From Sitta carolinensis (taxonomy: Eukaryota; Chordata; Aves; Passeriformes; Sittidae): a stretch of 64,000 nt of DNA. The stretch is from positions 61,378,863 through 61,442,862 of the forward strand of contig CM063284.1 of NCBI GenBank assembly GCA_032173965.1, read 5' to 3'. The notes beneath the pieces are model-generated. The model saw only the letters and a program-made list of their open reading frames with translations. It did no database searches and was not told the DNA's origin. Positions 25,601 through 38,660 of the stretch are shown piece after piece; positions within the stretch are counted from its first letter, which is position 1, and each line of letters begins with the position of its first letter. Position numbers and translations under genes: made by a program.

Positions 25601-28600
25601 TTTCTATTTTAGATGGATGCAGACAGCAACAAATACTGACTTAACACTGGAAGAAAAGCAGCAAGAATGTCAACAAATTATCTCAAGTCTTTTTAGAGAC
25701 CAATGCTGGAGAGACACAAGTGAGATTGCAGACTCATGCCCAGCAGTACATTTTTGAAAGCAATCTTCTGGTACAAGATTTTGTTTAGTATTCTGGCTCT
25801 TTCTTTCCATTGCTTCACTTCTTTCTTCCTCTTCTCTCTTATCCTCTACTCCAGCAGGAGGAGAAAGTTTTCAAGGTGAAGTAGATGAAAGAGATAGGAA
25901 TCGTAAGGGAAGACTCTCAGCCTCCAGCAGACAGAATTGTGGGATTCTCACTCTCACTGCTCTCCTTCAAGGGGTGCAGGCCACCAAAAGATTTAGCTAT
26001 GTTATCACTATCACAGTTATGTGTGATTATTTGTGGAAACAAGGGGAAAACATGTATATCTGCAATACATATTTAAGGACAGGTCTCTCCTCCAGCCCTT
26101 TTAAAATATTTTGCATGTGATATGCTTAAAAGTCTCTTTTGAAACCCAAGTAAAGCACTGATTGTCCTAAATAATCACCCTAAACATTCACCTTTATAGC
26201 TTCAGAAGTGGGCAAGTGTAAGAGAACACACCTAAGATAAAACATGTGGTTTCCACTCCAAAGAAAGAGAAAAGATAAATCAAACCAAGCTATTTCCATA
26301 TTTTTCAATACGATTTAAATAACAGACTTGTTTTCTAGGCCTGTACGTATCCTCCAGTGCACATGCTAGTACCGTATCCAAACTGGGGAAGACTGTTTAA
26401 AAATTGCATCCGCTACCACCCACCCCCCATTTGAAAGTTTCTTCCTTCTATGACCCAGTGCCAAAACAATAATTTCACATAAAACAGGATTGTAGGAGGG
26501 TATTATTGGCACTAAAGCATGGGAATAACCTGGGGGAGGAAAAGCATTTCTCTTATTCCTCCCTTAAGCATAACTTCTGAAAATAAAATAGGGGGAGTTT
26601 GGACAGAAGAAGTGTCTGTTTTAGCACAAAAAGGCAGAAGATAAAGAGGTCAGATGAGAAATAAAATATGAGAAGAGTTGACAAGAGATTACTTGGAAAC
26701 TGAATTCAAAGCAAGAAATTTATCCTAAGGAAATCTTAATTTTTTTCTTTCCTTACCTGCAATGGAGAAATTAGAGGGCCCACAGGTATTTACAGAACAC
26801 GTGCTGTATGTGCGTGGTGAAGGGGAGAACAATGTCTGGCTGCAGGAGGTGTCCAGGAATGACAAATAAGGATTATTTACATTATATTCTAACCACCTGC
26901 ACCTATTACTTCAACAGACACCATGACAAGGCTGCTGTCAGCACTACAGTGCTGGGATTCTTCCTAGGCACAGATAGACCCCACTCCATGGGGGAAGCAG
27001 ACATTTTTACAGAAGTCTGGAAGGAGGCTGCTAAAACCAAAAGAATCACTTTTAGTACCTCTCAGCTTTTAGAATACCGCCTGTGCATTTATACCACCCC
27101 TTCCCATTTCAAGCATTTTCCTGGGAGGAAAGTGCCCTGCACAGAAACATGGGGAGCCTTCCTTTCTCATATTATGAGTTTTTTTTTCCATTTAAAGGAG
27201 CATCTGGTCTAATGTGCGTGTTTTAATTAAACGCAATCATTTGTAGCTCCGAAAAACATACACAAAAGGCCATACTGAATCAACATAACTGTGGCCAGTG
27301 ACATCTAGATTCCATAGTAAAACAATAAATACTCCACAATAGTACAGTTCTAAGATTAAAAAGGTGGGGGGGGAGCAATCTGAATGAATTATGATCTGTG
27401 GTTCCTGCAGCTATTTACAAAAGAAAAAATCCTTTGATCTTTGCTTTAAAGAACAAACAATACTCATGCTGCAGTGCAAAGAAAGCCTGGATTTCTACTG
27501 AGTTGAGGCTGTATTCATTTATTAAAAAAGGAAAAAGGTGACTGCACGGAAACCAGGGCCATGAATCATTCCAATAATTCAGAATTATGCCACCCAGCTG
27601 CACATATCTCTTAGAACCGTATGCAAAACATTACTGTACACAAGCAGGCAGATTAGCTCAAATAATGGTCTAGCCTAGCAAGACAGACCTCTTTTTGTTG
27701 GCTTGAATAAGCTCATACAACTTCAAATATGCAAATCTGAGCCCAGCTTAATTGTACTTGATTGTAGGAGATGCTGTGTGTATGACAAGAGATAGAGTTG
27801 CTTCCAGTCAGGAAAAAAGTGCCAGTTACATCTATAAATCACAGTACTAATCAAATAAACATAATCCAAATATCCCTTTGAGAAAATACCAAATTAACAT
27901 GCTTCCTTTGGTTAATGCTTCTGTTTCCACTTGCTTCTAAATGTTTCCCTCTGGTTATGCCACCTTCTGAACTGCCTGACCACTGCCCAACCTCAGCCTT
28001 GCACAAGTTCTGCACCACCTCTCTTCCAGCTTGTCAGGCACAAGTGCAGTACCTCTTCCTTGCAGTACTACAGAAAGCAATGTAAAGAAAAAAAACCTAC
28101 AAAACATTCCGAGATTGATTGTGTTTGCTATAATTTGGTACTTCATGTAGAGGTAGCAAGATAGGTATCAGAGAACCCTCCTTGTTCCCCAAAAACTCAG
28201 TTCTGTCATCTTAAGCTATAAGGTAGCTCAGGAAATCCAAGATGACTCAGAAATAAATTTAGGGGGGAAAAGGGTGGAAATAACCTATTATTTTGTTGAT
28301 TTTAAAATAGAGGTGGCATAGCCTTAATGATCTAAGGATACAAACCCAGCGAACTTCATAGGGTAAACTACCTTAAAAATTAATTAATATCAGCTGATAC
28401 AGCTGGGAGAAACAGAAGAGCTTCCAAGATTTCTTTTAACAGTAGCAATTGTTTAATAAAGGACGTTATCTCTGCATATAGACTGTCTCTACAAACTCTG
28501 AAGTCATCTTTACCCAGAGAGTCTTTCAAAATGGCACAAGGCACATGGCTTGAGCAGGATGAGTCTTATTTAACACCAGTTCTACAGACATGAACTTCAC

Positions 28601-31600
28601 TGGCTTTGATTGACTTTCCCCTATTCTCCATCCAAGATTCTCTCCCTGTAGAAATGAATGGAAATTGTGGGACTACTGTGCACGTTTTCTACAGTGCTCT
28701 GAAACTCCACAGTGGCATTTAGCTGAGGTTTTCAGACAAGTGTGACCAGACTCAGAACTATTGCTTTGACCTGCATATTTGACATTTGATAGATGACTTC
28801 AATGAATTTCCCCTTCCATGACACTGCGTTTGTGAAAACAATGTGTTCGAATATTCCCTGCTTGATGTCTATGAAAGGCCAGTGAACTACCTTGGGTTTT
28901 TCTGAGGCAGCAGATGTCCAACTACTCATTAAAACATACAACATTTAAACTTGGACGAGAAGGTACAGAAGAGGAAAATGGACTTTCAAGAAGTTTTATC
29001 TAAAAAGACAAAACCCCCTAGCATTATCTGTAAAGGTATTATCTCATTTAAGAGTCCTTACAGTTAAAGACAGATTTTAGTTTATATTAGTTGTAATCCA
29101 AACTTTCTCTCATTCTGACACAGAAATAAAATCAATAATTTACAGTGCATCTACAAAACTAATTTGACCTTGCAAATAAAAAACCAAAACATTTTAACCT
29201 TGTGTACTACAGCTAAATGGAAGTGAATTTTGCTTCAGAATGTACCAATTTAATTAACTGCCTCATCAATCAAGAATAAATAAAACAATAGCAAAAAAAA
29301 CCCCCAAATTCACAAAATAAAATTAGTACTGAGATTCACAAAAAAACCCACCAAATGTACAAAGTTGAAGGCTGTGAAAAAAATATTATAAACATTTGAA
29401 ACTCACTGGTATGGCTTTAAGTCAATGAAACTCCCTTTTAATATCTAAGAGCAGCATGTCAGGGCAGTGTTAACTGTTTTCTTCTGCTTTGAAAGGTTTG
29501 GTGCACACAAACATGGAGATGGTTTGAAAGAACTGAAATATGACTGTAAAAAAAACAGGTAGATGATGATTCAAACCTTCTTGGGATTTAGGATTAGGTA
29601 GAAGCAGCCAACTAATTACACATTCTGTTTGTTTTAGCTGAAGGAACAACGAAGGTTTTACAGTTACTACATTCATCACACATTTTTCACTGTTACATGG
29701 CAAACAATATTTATGTCTTTCCTCCAAGTGAAGCAGACAGTGAGTCTGGTAGGACTGTTTTTTCTTTCCTTAAGCATTTGTTTCTTCTCTTGCTGTTTTT
29801 CTCATATGTAAGTCTCTTGAGGTGTATCTGAAGGCACATTCACCTTGGTATTCATAATGGTGTATATATGAGGCACACCATGTACAAGGGCACTTCTTCA
29901 TTTCCATCACTTTTTGAGGAGAGGGGCCATTGACTAAAATTTTTTTAAAAAATGTTTAACTGACGGCATTTGTGACACTGCTCCTCTCATCATTAGCACT
30001 TTTTTCTAGATTTCCTGTACCTGGAATATTGCAGTGAGAGCATATAACACACATAGGCATATATTCTACTCCATAGAATATTTTAAAGGAAAAACAGTAA
30101 AAGAAAGCAATACCCTTTTGTGTTTCTTTAGAACAGAAGATCCAATTGTATTCAAGGAGCAATTTTTTGTGGACCCCAGAGGGAAACTTTTCCATGGTCA
30201 GGATATGTTCAGCATGCTGTGAAGAAACAGCTGATCTCTGCCCCATGGTGCATGAATGTGGGGTTCTCCTCATCTGAAGGGACATAAGATTTACTCATTA
30301 TCTCCACCCCTCTGTTAATTGTATTTTAGAAAGGTAGCTGTTTTTCCCAGCTGATCAGTCAGACATTCTCATGGATATCCAGAAAGAGCCCTGCACAATC
30401 TCCACCTCTCTCTCACCCCCTCTGCTCCACTGGGAACACCACCTACTGCAGATACACAACTAAGCATGCAGAACAAGAAAATCACATCTGAGAAGACATT
30501 TTCTTATCCTTCAAAACAATCTGATCCCTCGCCATTTCCTGTATGAAATTCTTACAGTATTTTTATATTTACAGAAACAATATAGGATTTTTTTCACTTG
30601 TGTAAGAAAAACCATGATACCGAACAGACATTTTCAGGATGAAAATGTACTCACAAAATTTCCAGGAAAAAATTCTAAGTAGCTGATAAAAGTCATATAG
30701 ATAATTATGCCCCATGTTCTAATTCCATAAGATAGCTTATGTTCAGTTTTTAAGATACAGTTTGCTGTCATTTGGTACCAAGCAAATCCAAGCAATTGGA
30801 ATTCACGGCTTCACACACTGCTCTCATTATGCGTGCTCACTGCAAATGCTTGCAGGGTGGATATCACTTTCTTAAAATAGAGTGTTTGAAAATAATTTAG
30901 TTTTTACATGAGGTCACCTTTTCTCAAGGCACAGTGTAATTTTTAATTAATGCTGGATATCCTGTATCTCTGACAGAAAGACTATGATTAGGCAAACTTT
31001 ATAAAAATGCTTAAATTAAAAAATGAAGCAGGTGCTTCAAGTTTCTGCAGAGACATATGCGGCTCTTTGGTTACAATTTTTAAGTGCCTATTCATTAGGC
31101 CCCTCATAAGACAAAGCTGTGCATGGAGCCAGCTGGCTTTCAGGTACTTCTGCTGCTGTCCAATGTATTTGACTGCACAAGTGGTGCAGCATAATAATTC
31201 ACAGGCTGAGACCACAAGTACAGTTACACCTTAACACAAATGAAGATGATGAAAATGTCTGAAGGTGGAAAAAGCAGCAGTAAGACAGTCACATAAACAC
31301 TCATGTTTCACTAGGAATTCTGGGGGAAAAAAATCCACCCTAAATGAATCTTGTTTATATGGAAGAAAATGGGAAGGTTGCATTTGAAAAATATCCAGTA
31401 ATTTCAAACATCACCATGCTGAAATTAAAATTTAAAAAATACCTAAAGGACACTGCCCACAACAAACCACCAGCAAAGTGTTTAAAATACAAAACCAAAC
31501 AGAAATCCACCTTAAACCCTTCCCCTGACCATTAGAATACCATTAAAGTCTTCATATGTAAAATAATTACTTTATTGTGGATAGAAATTACTGTGATTGT

Positions 31601-34600
31601 TAAAGAGATTTGTTGTTATATAGCGTGTTTGTATATGGACTTGTATTTGTGGCATAGCACAGCACAAGCAGCAATAAATCTGCAATATTTATATACACAC
31701 AGTTAGGTGTAAGCCCAAATTTACACCCCCAGAGACAAGGGATATCACTCCTAACAGGGCCTTACTTGGAACTGATCCAGCTTTTGAACTGTAGATTAAA
31801 TACTATTTTTATTTTCTTGAGAAAATTAGGTAAAATTTATCATATTCAGGCAAGAACAGAATGGCAGGGTTCACAAGACAGATGGTGCCTGAGTGCTACA
31901 GCAGTTGTCACTTTGTTGTTCACTGCTGAGGAAACACAGCAGAACAATTAACTTTGGACTGGTTTTTGACTTAGACACACAAATACATGTCAGCCAAGTC
32001 TTCTCCATACACTCAAACATCCTCACATGCCTGTTATTTTCCTATGAGGTGCAAATTCCTTTTGCCTCCCACAAATAAGCTGCTAGCAATTTTTGATTCT
32101 GGATGATTTATAGGCTTTAGATTGGAATCAAAAGCTGTCTTACTTTCCAGAATAAAATATACTGATACCCCATTTCAAGTATTTCAGTGGAACTGGGATT
32201 TTGAAAGACTGTGAAAGAGGAGACTGTTCCTCAAAAATCACAACTGCCACAAAAGATATTGGAAATTAACTTTCTTTTCTCATTGGCTCTACGGGTTTCT
32301 TTTTATGAAATTATGTTCACAGAATCAGGTAAAGGAAAAAAAATAAACCAAGGCCCATCAGAGCTCTTTCTAAAGATAATTTGGAGAGCATTCGCCACAG
32401 AAATGACGTAAATGTTATGTGATACAGTGGTATATTATCTACCACTAAAGACAAAATAGCTTTCTTGGCAATTACATTATCCTATTTCAACATGAATAAC
32501 TGCATTACTTTGATTTAGATATGAGGCATTACAAACGTTTTACAGTAAGTAGTTTTGCTTTCTATACTTCTACAAAGTGTTTTGACATACAGACCCAATT
32601 TCTTACCAGACACACTGAGCTTGCACAGTGTGCACAGTTGCCAACCATTTCTCCTATGCTACATAACCCTCAGAATCCAGTCCATACAGAGCTTCCCCTC
32701 CCCTTAAAACTATGCACATCACAAGAAAAGGAAGAACTCAAAGATGTATTTATAAAGGAGTCGGTTTAAAAGCACCAAAAGCCTGTATGTAGTTTCAAGG
32801 AAGTGAGAATCCTTCATAATAATTTAGAAAATCTTCACATGTATATTTTCCCAGATTATTATATTGAATTCATTCAAATGTTGTGGATTTTTAAATACAA
32901 ACATATATAAATTTTAAAAACAAGTGCCAACGGTATCTGTTTTCCAAATCCCAACATCCTAAAATAAATTTACATTAGCTCCTGATACAAAATTGTTAAT
33001 AACCAGAGCAAGAGAAAAAACAGATATCAGTATATCAAATATTCCTGGAAAGGAGTTCATTAGAAGTCATCCCATTTGCTGATTTGTTACTGGAAAGCTT
33101 TATAAAGAATGGAGTATGCATACAGAAGCAGATAAAACTTAACAGATTTTAGAGTATTTATTTACTCCTTACACTTCTTTCAACACAAGGAGTGACAATA
33201 AAACTAAGTAACATAACAAAAATTCAACCCAAAATTCAAATTCCTCCATCCTTCCTTTTGAAACTGAAACAAAAACCACAGTGCCCGTAAGGGCACAGGC
33301 AGCATCACTACAGCAACACAAGGCTATTTCTACAGAATTAATTGACTGCACTGACTTCAGGAAGCTAATTCATTAAGCCTGCATGGACTAAGATAAGACT
33401 GACTGGAGCTGTTCAGCTGAAAAGGCAGGCCTTGCATTTCAGAAAATATGGTAATACAATGTTTCTGCATATTGAGCTGCTTACTGAAGTCGGAAACACC
33501 AGTAATCTGTACGACAAGTTGCTGTGGGCTGCTTTCCTAAGGTGGCATATACAAACTTGTAAGAAGATGAAATGAGATCTACCATAAAAATGTTTCACTT
33601 GTTAGGGATTTCTATCAACTATCCTGCAGGCCCTGATCTCACCCTTTGACACTACATCCCAGTGCATGAATGACCCTATCAATGTTTTTCCATTCTCGGG
33701 AAGACATTGGCGTATGTATTTTACCTTCCTCTCCATGTTCTGAAATATAATGCAGAACACCTTGCTCATATCTGATAAAGCTCAGAGGATCCTTTCCAGA
33801 ATGCTGCTATGAGCAACTGTCCTTTTCACTTCAGACCTTTGTTATCAACAGTGTGTTGGGTAGCTCCAGCTTCCACAAGCCTGTACGGTGATGGTGCTAT
33901 TCCAAGCTGGAAGATGGGTAATGAGAACACCAGGGAGCAGTATGCATACTGAAGGCTTCTTCTGAGCTGGAGGATCCAGGCTTTTATGAATAGCTTAGGA
34001 GAAGTTACTGACTATGCCTGTTGGCAAGAATAAACTTTGACTTCCAAAATGTTTCTGATGTTTACTTTAATTACAATGATGCGGGCAAAATAAGGTGGGA
34101 ATTCTGTATCTGTGAGACCACAGCAAAATCACTCAAGATCAATTGTTGATTTATTAGAGAACTGTAATTCAACACTGGGCAGAGTTTGGTCAAAAGTGTG
34201 GCCATGAAGATTTTTTTAATATCCTCCTTATCAAGCAAATGAAGATGGTGCTTTTGTAATAATGATTAAGCAGGTTGTCTTTATCCTAATTTTCAGCATC
34301 CATACTTGATTTAACACAGATTAATGGTGAATTATGGTTCTCTCAAACCCATATGTGTATTCTAAAAAAGCTGCGAGACTGTAAAAAACCAGACAGAATT
34401 TGCTTTTAAAATAAATGTACAAGAATACATGAACACGTTAGAGGGAGACAACAGAAAAAGTAGAGTTTTGCAGAAAACTGGAAATGAGCAAATGTGAGAC
34501 AGGATGCACTCAGCATCTGCATAGTGCTAGACCTTAGAAAGCTTTATATCTTTATTAAATACAGTGATTGAATTTTTTTAAATCTTCCTCAGAAACTGTT

Positions 34601-35690
34601 TGTTACTTTAGTAAGTCAAACACCATTCTAACATGCCATTAGCTTGCACCCTAAGAACAGTTTCAAATTAAAACAATTCATGCCAGATATCTCAAAAGAA
34701 GCCTTGTCTGCTCTACAGAGAGACATCTTCAAGCCTGGCATAAATAAAAATAGAACAGAAAATTTTGCTTTAGTTGGTGTTATGGATGAATGTTGCTCCA
34801 CCTTCCTGCTAAGTTATACATTGAATTCTTCCATACCTCATTCTCTTAAGGTATTATTTTCACATAGAAAGCAGAAGGAAAAGTGTGTGTGTTTGTGTAT
34901 AAGACACCAGAGTACCTGCAAGCTCTACAAATGAGACTACATGAGGAAAAGTGAGAGAAAACGGGACTAAAAAATTAAAACATGAAACAAAACCCCCCAC
35001 AATAATTCACTTCAGAGCTGTCAATGAAAAAATGGTGGCTGCAATACTTCTACAGCATTTGACAGGAGAGGAAGAGAGGAAGACCTCCCACGGCTATCCC
35101 AGTGGGAGCAGCAAATGCTGGATTAGGGGACAGAGCAACTGCGCTCACTTGATTTCTTATTAAGAGTATAAAGCACTGCTGTCCATCCACCATTTCATGG
35201 AGTGTAGATCCATAGGTGCAAGGGAATTCAGGGCAGCTTCTCATCCTGTGGTCTTTGAAACTTTAAATGGTGAAGATTAAGCAGCTTCTGAAAGCTAACG
35301 ACTAGCTCATTGCTTCAATGTCAGAGTCTATAACACAGGCCAAATTTTCCCATTAAGTTAAATTGTAAACTATGACAGAATGAAAGCAACCTAATGAGAA
35401 GGCGTATAGATAATTGCTTTACTTGTAAATTAGAAAACCAAATAAAATCCTGAACACTGAACAACTGCATGTTGGTTGTTTAGTTCCATATTGGGAGATT
35501 TAATTTTGCTAATCCACCAACACAATACCCTAAATACACTATTGTCAAACTCTCTCAGAAGCTTTCAAATATGGCCAATTACTGGCTTTTATATATTGAA
35601 TCTATAATTCAGGTTACTATTTTTTCCCTTAGGATGCAAATTTAAATATGACAATTTTAAGATGTTCTACACATATAGAATTTAAAACCT
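22610..35690. other. AT-rich noncoding DNA
   Basis: Thirteen kilobases without a recognisable gene or young transposable element. There are T- and A-runs near 23,946-23,996 and a G run near 27,366. The longest open frame, 134 codons at 26,808-27,212 on the plus strand, has no domain, signal peptide or family resemblance. A good minus-strand donor lies at 26,755. A minus-strand splice-bounded open segment lies at about 33,726-33,804 (see findings). The rest shows no feature I can support. Confidence 0.45.
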
Positions 35691-35694
35691 GATG

Positions 35695-35828
35695 ATACTC
35701 TGTTCCAGAGCATGGTGGTAATAACACCAAGGGTGCAGGTTCAATCCCTGTACAGGCCATTCACTTAAGAGCTGGACTCTATGGTCCTTGTGGATCCCTT
35801 CCAACTCAGAATATTCTGTGATTCTTGG
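35695..35828 (+). mobile_element. tRNA-Ile-derived SINE with CR1-like tail (TguSINE1 type)
   Basis: The first 60 bases match the 3' two-thirds of a tRNA-Ile(AAT) gene. The anticodon loop is TAATAAC, and the RNA polymerase III B box, GGTTCAATCCC, lies at 35,738-35,748. The tRNA-like part ends in GGCCA at the position of the acceptor stem. A unique body follows (GAGCTGGACTCTATGGTCC), then a CR1-type 3' end (CTTCCAACTCAGAA, then ATTCTGTGATTCT). The head is truncated in the D arm, so the A box is missing and the copy should not be transcribed. This composite is the TguSINE1 type described from zebra finch, presumably mobilised by CR1. It is the best sign in the window of a passerine host. Confidence 0.85.
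35738..35748 (+). promoter_or_regulatory. RNA polymerase III B box inside SINE
   Basis: GGTTCAATCCC fits the B-box consensus GGTTCRANNCC. The partner A box is absent because the SINE is 5'-truncated. Confidence 0.75.
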
Positions 35829-36578
35829 ATCTCATGCTATGTTTATAAAGAAACAAGGAACTGCAGGATATCAAAGAAGCAGCAGAAAGAAATTTTAAGA
35901 TTTACTTGAAGTACCTGAGATGCAATTCAAATGCTTTAGACAAGTCTATTTTTTTTAACCACATATAATAGTAAAAAATCCCCCCATAAGGCAGTGACTA
36001 TAAGAAGATTATAGAAGGCAAAATAAAGTTAAAACTAAGAATAAAATCGAAATCTGGGCATGCATAAGTAGAGATTTATTTAGAGATCTATGTAACTTAA
36101 TCTACATGAGAGGCTTGCTGCACTTTTTCATATGACTGGAACTTACACAAATTAAATACATAAACACAATCATGCACTTTTCAACATACATCATTAAAAA
36201 AATCCTGTCTAAATTTTCATCGTTCGGAATATGATTAATGCAGCCTATCAGAAGCCAGATGGTGCAAAACCAGAGCCATCAATCAAAATGAAAAGACCAC
36301 TGTGTGCTATCCCGAGCGATATGCTCTCAAATGGAATTTCTGGTCACAGATCCTAACACACGATGTGCAGGAGAAGACATAAACATTGTGGCACTGCCCC
36401 TAAGGTACAGCCACAAACACAGCAGGCTTTGTTAGGCAAAAAAAATATGGAGAATTAGTACTTGCTGCAGTAGGCTCTGACTGGGAAAGGCACTGCAAGC
36501 CAAATATATGTACTTTAAATAAAAAATTAAAAGCAATGCCTTTAATGAGTTTAATAATGTTTGCACTGATGACAGTAC

Positions 36579-36739
36579 CTGTCAAACTGTGCACTTGCCA
36601 TTTGATTTAATATGGGATCGTGCCATACATAAACAAAGCAGCTGCCACTGTCTGTCTGACACGTGAATTGGTATTTAATATCTGTTCCCATGCAGGACTT
36701 AGAAATGGTGCATGTTTTTAGCTTTATATTACACATTTT
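36579..36739 (-). CDS. Candidate coding exon, cysteine-rich, unidentified
   Basis: On the minus strand this 161-nt segment is preceded by a pyrimidine-containing tract ending TTTGCAG and followed by CAG|GTACTG. It is open for 53 codons, with cysteines near residues 3, 10, 16, 27 and 34, including a C-x6-C pair before FVYVWHDP. It starts in phase 0 and ends in phase 2. It joins in frame to the hydrophobic segment 145 bp upstream if that exon ends at 36,885 (ATG|GTGAAT). I recognise no family. An open segment of this length can arise by chance, so this is a lead only. Confidence 0.18.
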
Positions 36740-36884
36740 CTGCAAATGTTATACAGAACTCAAGGTTGGGGTTTGCAGTGGAAAACAGTGATGGCTTACA
36801 TCTTGTAATGTTTTGTACCAAGCAGGCCTAGTACTTAAAAAAATCAGCCTGTAAAAATAAAAGGCATGAAGAAGAGTAATTCAC

Positions 36885-36973
36885 CATACCATACACATAC
36901 TTCATAAATGACGCTATCAATATTAAAGGAGATGCAAAACCAAGCAGCAGTAAAAACACATAGGTGTTTTTAC
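36885..36973 (-). CDS. Candidate coding exon encoding a hydrophobic (membrane-like) segment
   Basis: The minus strand has an excellent acceptor: a long T/C tract ending TATTTCCAG at 36,974. The open frame then starts with the last two bases of a codon and reads KNTYVFLLLLGFASPLI..., a run of about 20 mostly hydrophobic residues ending in a KYVYG-like basic edge. That would suit a single membrane-spanning helix. Two donors are possible, G|GTATGG after 36,890 or ATG|GTGAAT after 36,885. The second joins in frame to the cysteine-rich candidate downstream. T-rich noncoding DNA readily yields hydrophobic frames, so the evidence is weak. Confidence 0.18.
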
Positions 36974-38630
36974 CTGGAAATAGCAAGACAGCATGAAATA
37001 AAGGATTTGTTAGCATGACTGCTTGTATTTGCAGCATGAAGCATTTTATCACAACACTTCTCTCATGTGTGTTACAAAAGAGAATATGTCAAATATATAA
37101 AATTTCACAGAAATATCTTTTGTTAAAAAAATAAATCTCACATTCTGTTCTAAAGACCTGCATAAACTACCTGCATATCCATCTCTTTTACTATAAGGTC
37201 AGAGATTAGGTATGACTGTCATGATTGCATGAGAAATGAGTGGAAGAAAAATTAAACATGACCTAGAGCAGCATTTATATAAACTAAAATGTCATCTTTC
37301 AAGATCAACTTCTTACTTGCTTTTGGTAGTATTACAAAATTCCACACATATCACAAGGAAACTGTAATGCTTTTGTTCCTTTAAGAAGATATGACTATCC
37401 TCCCACCCCATTTTTATTCTGATGATCATGAGATACCAAATTCATTGATACTTAAATTCATCATTAGTCCCACAACTATATACTTATACTTCACATAATG
37501 CAAATTGGAGAAAAGTAGTTTCTAGAATCACAGGAAGAATCTACGGTATCTTGGTAAGATGGTTTTTTGGATGTTAGAATCTTGTCAAAATTTGAACTTA
37601 TAAAAAAATTCTAGAGAAGATGGCACCATATAAGCCTCTGATACTGGAGTCTTTCCCTCAAAAAATGCATGGGAGGATGTATTGTTTCTTTCATCCCTCT
37701 TTGGATGGGTACAGTTTTTTGGATGAAAAGTCTCCTATGTTCTTAAAATACCAGAATACAGAGCAAAAATTAGATGAAAAAATTAATATGTTGTACTAAA
37801 GGAATGAAAAGGGCTTCATTAAGGTGCACTTATAATAAAATCCAGGTTTCTACCTCTTTTCCCTAGTGACAGCACCACTCCTTCCTTCTGATACCCTAAA
37901 GCTCAAGTACAGCTGAAATCGAATCATGTGTTTAAGATGCTTCTTTCACCCCAAACCTCCATGGCATGTCACTGCAGGCTGTACTCAAAGTCTACTGATT
38001 CATAGTCTCCATCCTTGCCCAAGGTTTGAAAGTCTTTCAAGCCTACCGTAATTCACACATGTAGTAAATTTTAGTATCTGGGACACTTAACTTAATGTTG
38101 CTAATTTTGCTGTAAACACGTGTACAATGTCATCAGAAATCTGATGTGGTCCAGCACTCATCCCACAATTCTCAGAAAGGATGGGCAATTGGTAGAAGCC
38201 ACAGGATGCCTGTCTACTTACATCTGAATACAACCACTCTCTGTCCCCTAAGATCATGAGTGTTTCCCTCCAACACAGCACACTGAGTGCAAAACCTCTG
38301 ACAGCATGTTTGAGAGCACCCTAAATTTCACACGCAGCTAGGATAATCACCTAGATTATGCACAGAAAATCCACATGGTTTGCTGGCAGATTCTGAGACT
38401 CCTCCTCCATCTGCCCTTCAAAGCAGAGCTCTTGAGCTCATGTTGTCAGTGGCCAAACTGCACTGCATGGAGAGACAGCAGGAGAATTAGTTTCCTGTGT
38501 AGAGCACTCTAATGCCCAAATTATACCTATTGTTTTACACAGCCAATTTACTGAGACTTGTCTTTTCAACTGTATGATAACTAACCTCTCTTCATGCTTT
38601 TAAGTGGAATATAGTGAACAGAGGAAATTT

Positions 38631-38660
38631 AAAAAAACAAACAAACAAACAAACAAACAA
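38631..38660. repeat. (AAAC)n microsatellite
   Basis: Six to seven AAAC/CAAA units follow a short A-run. Confidence 0.9.

Noticed and set aside
26808..27212. 134-codon plus-strand open frame
   Set aside because: No start context, domain, signal peptide or family resemblance; within what chance allows in 64 kb.
35700..35755. tRNA-Ile gene
   Set aside because: Only the 3' part of the tRNA is present, fused to a SINE body and CR1 tail. It cannot fold as a tRNA.
37522..37545. CR1-like AGAATCACAGGAAGAATC word
   Set aside because: Too short, and the following sequence does not match the CR1 3' UTR.
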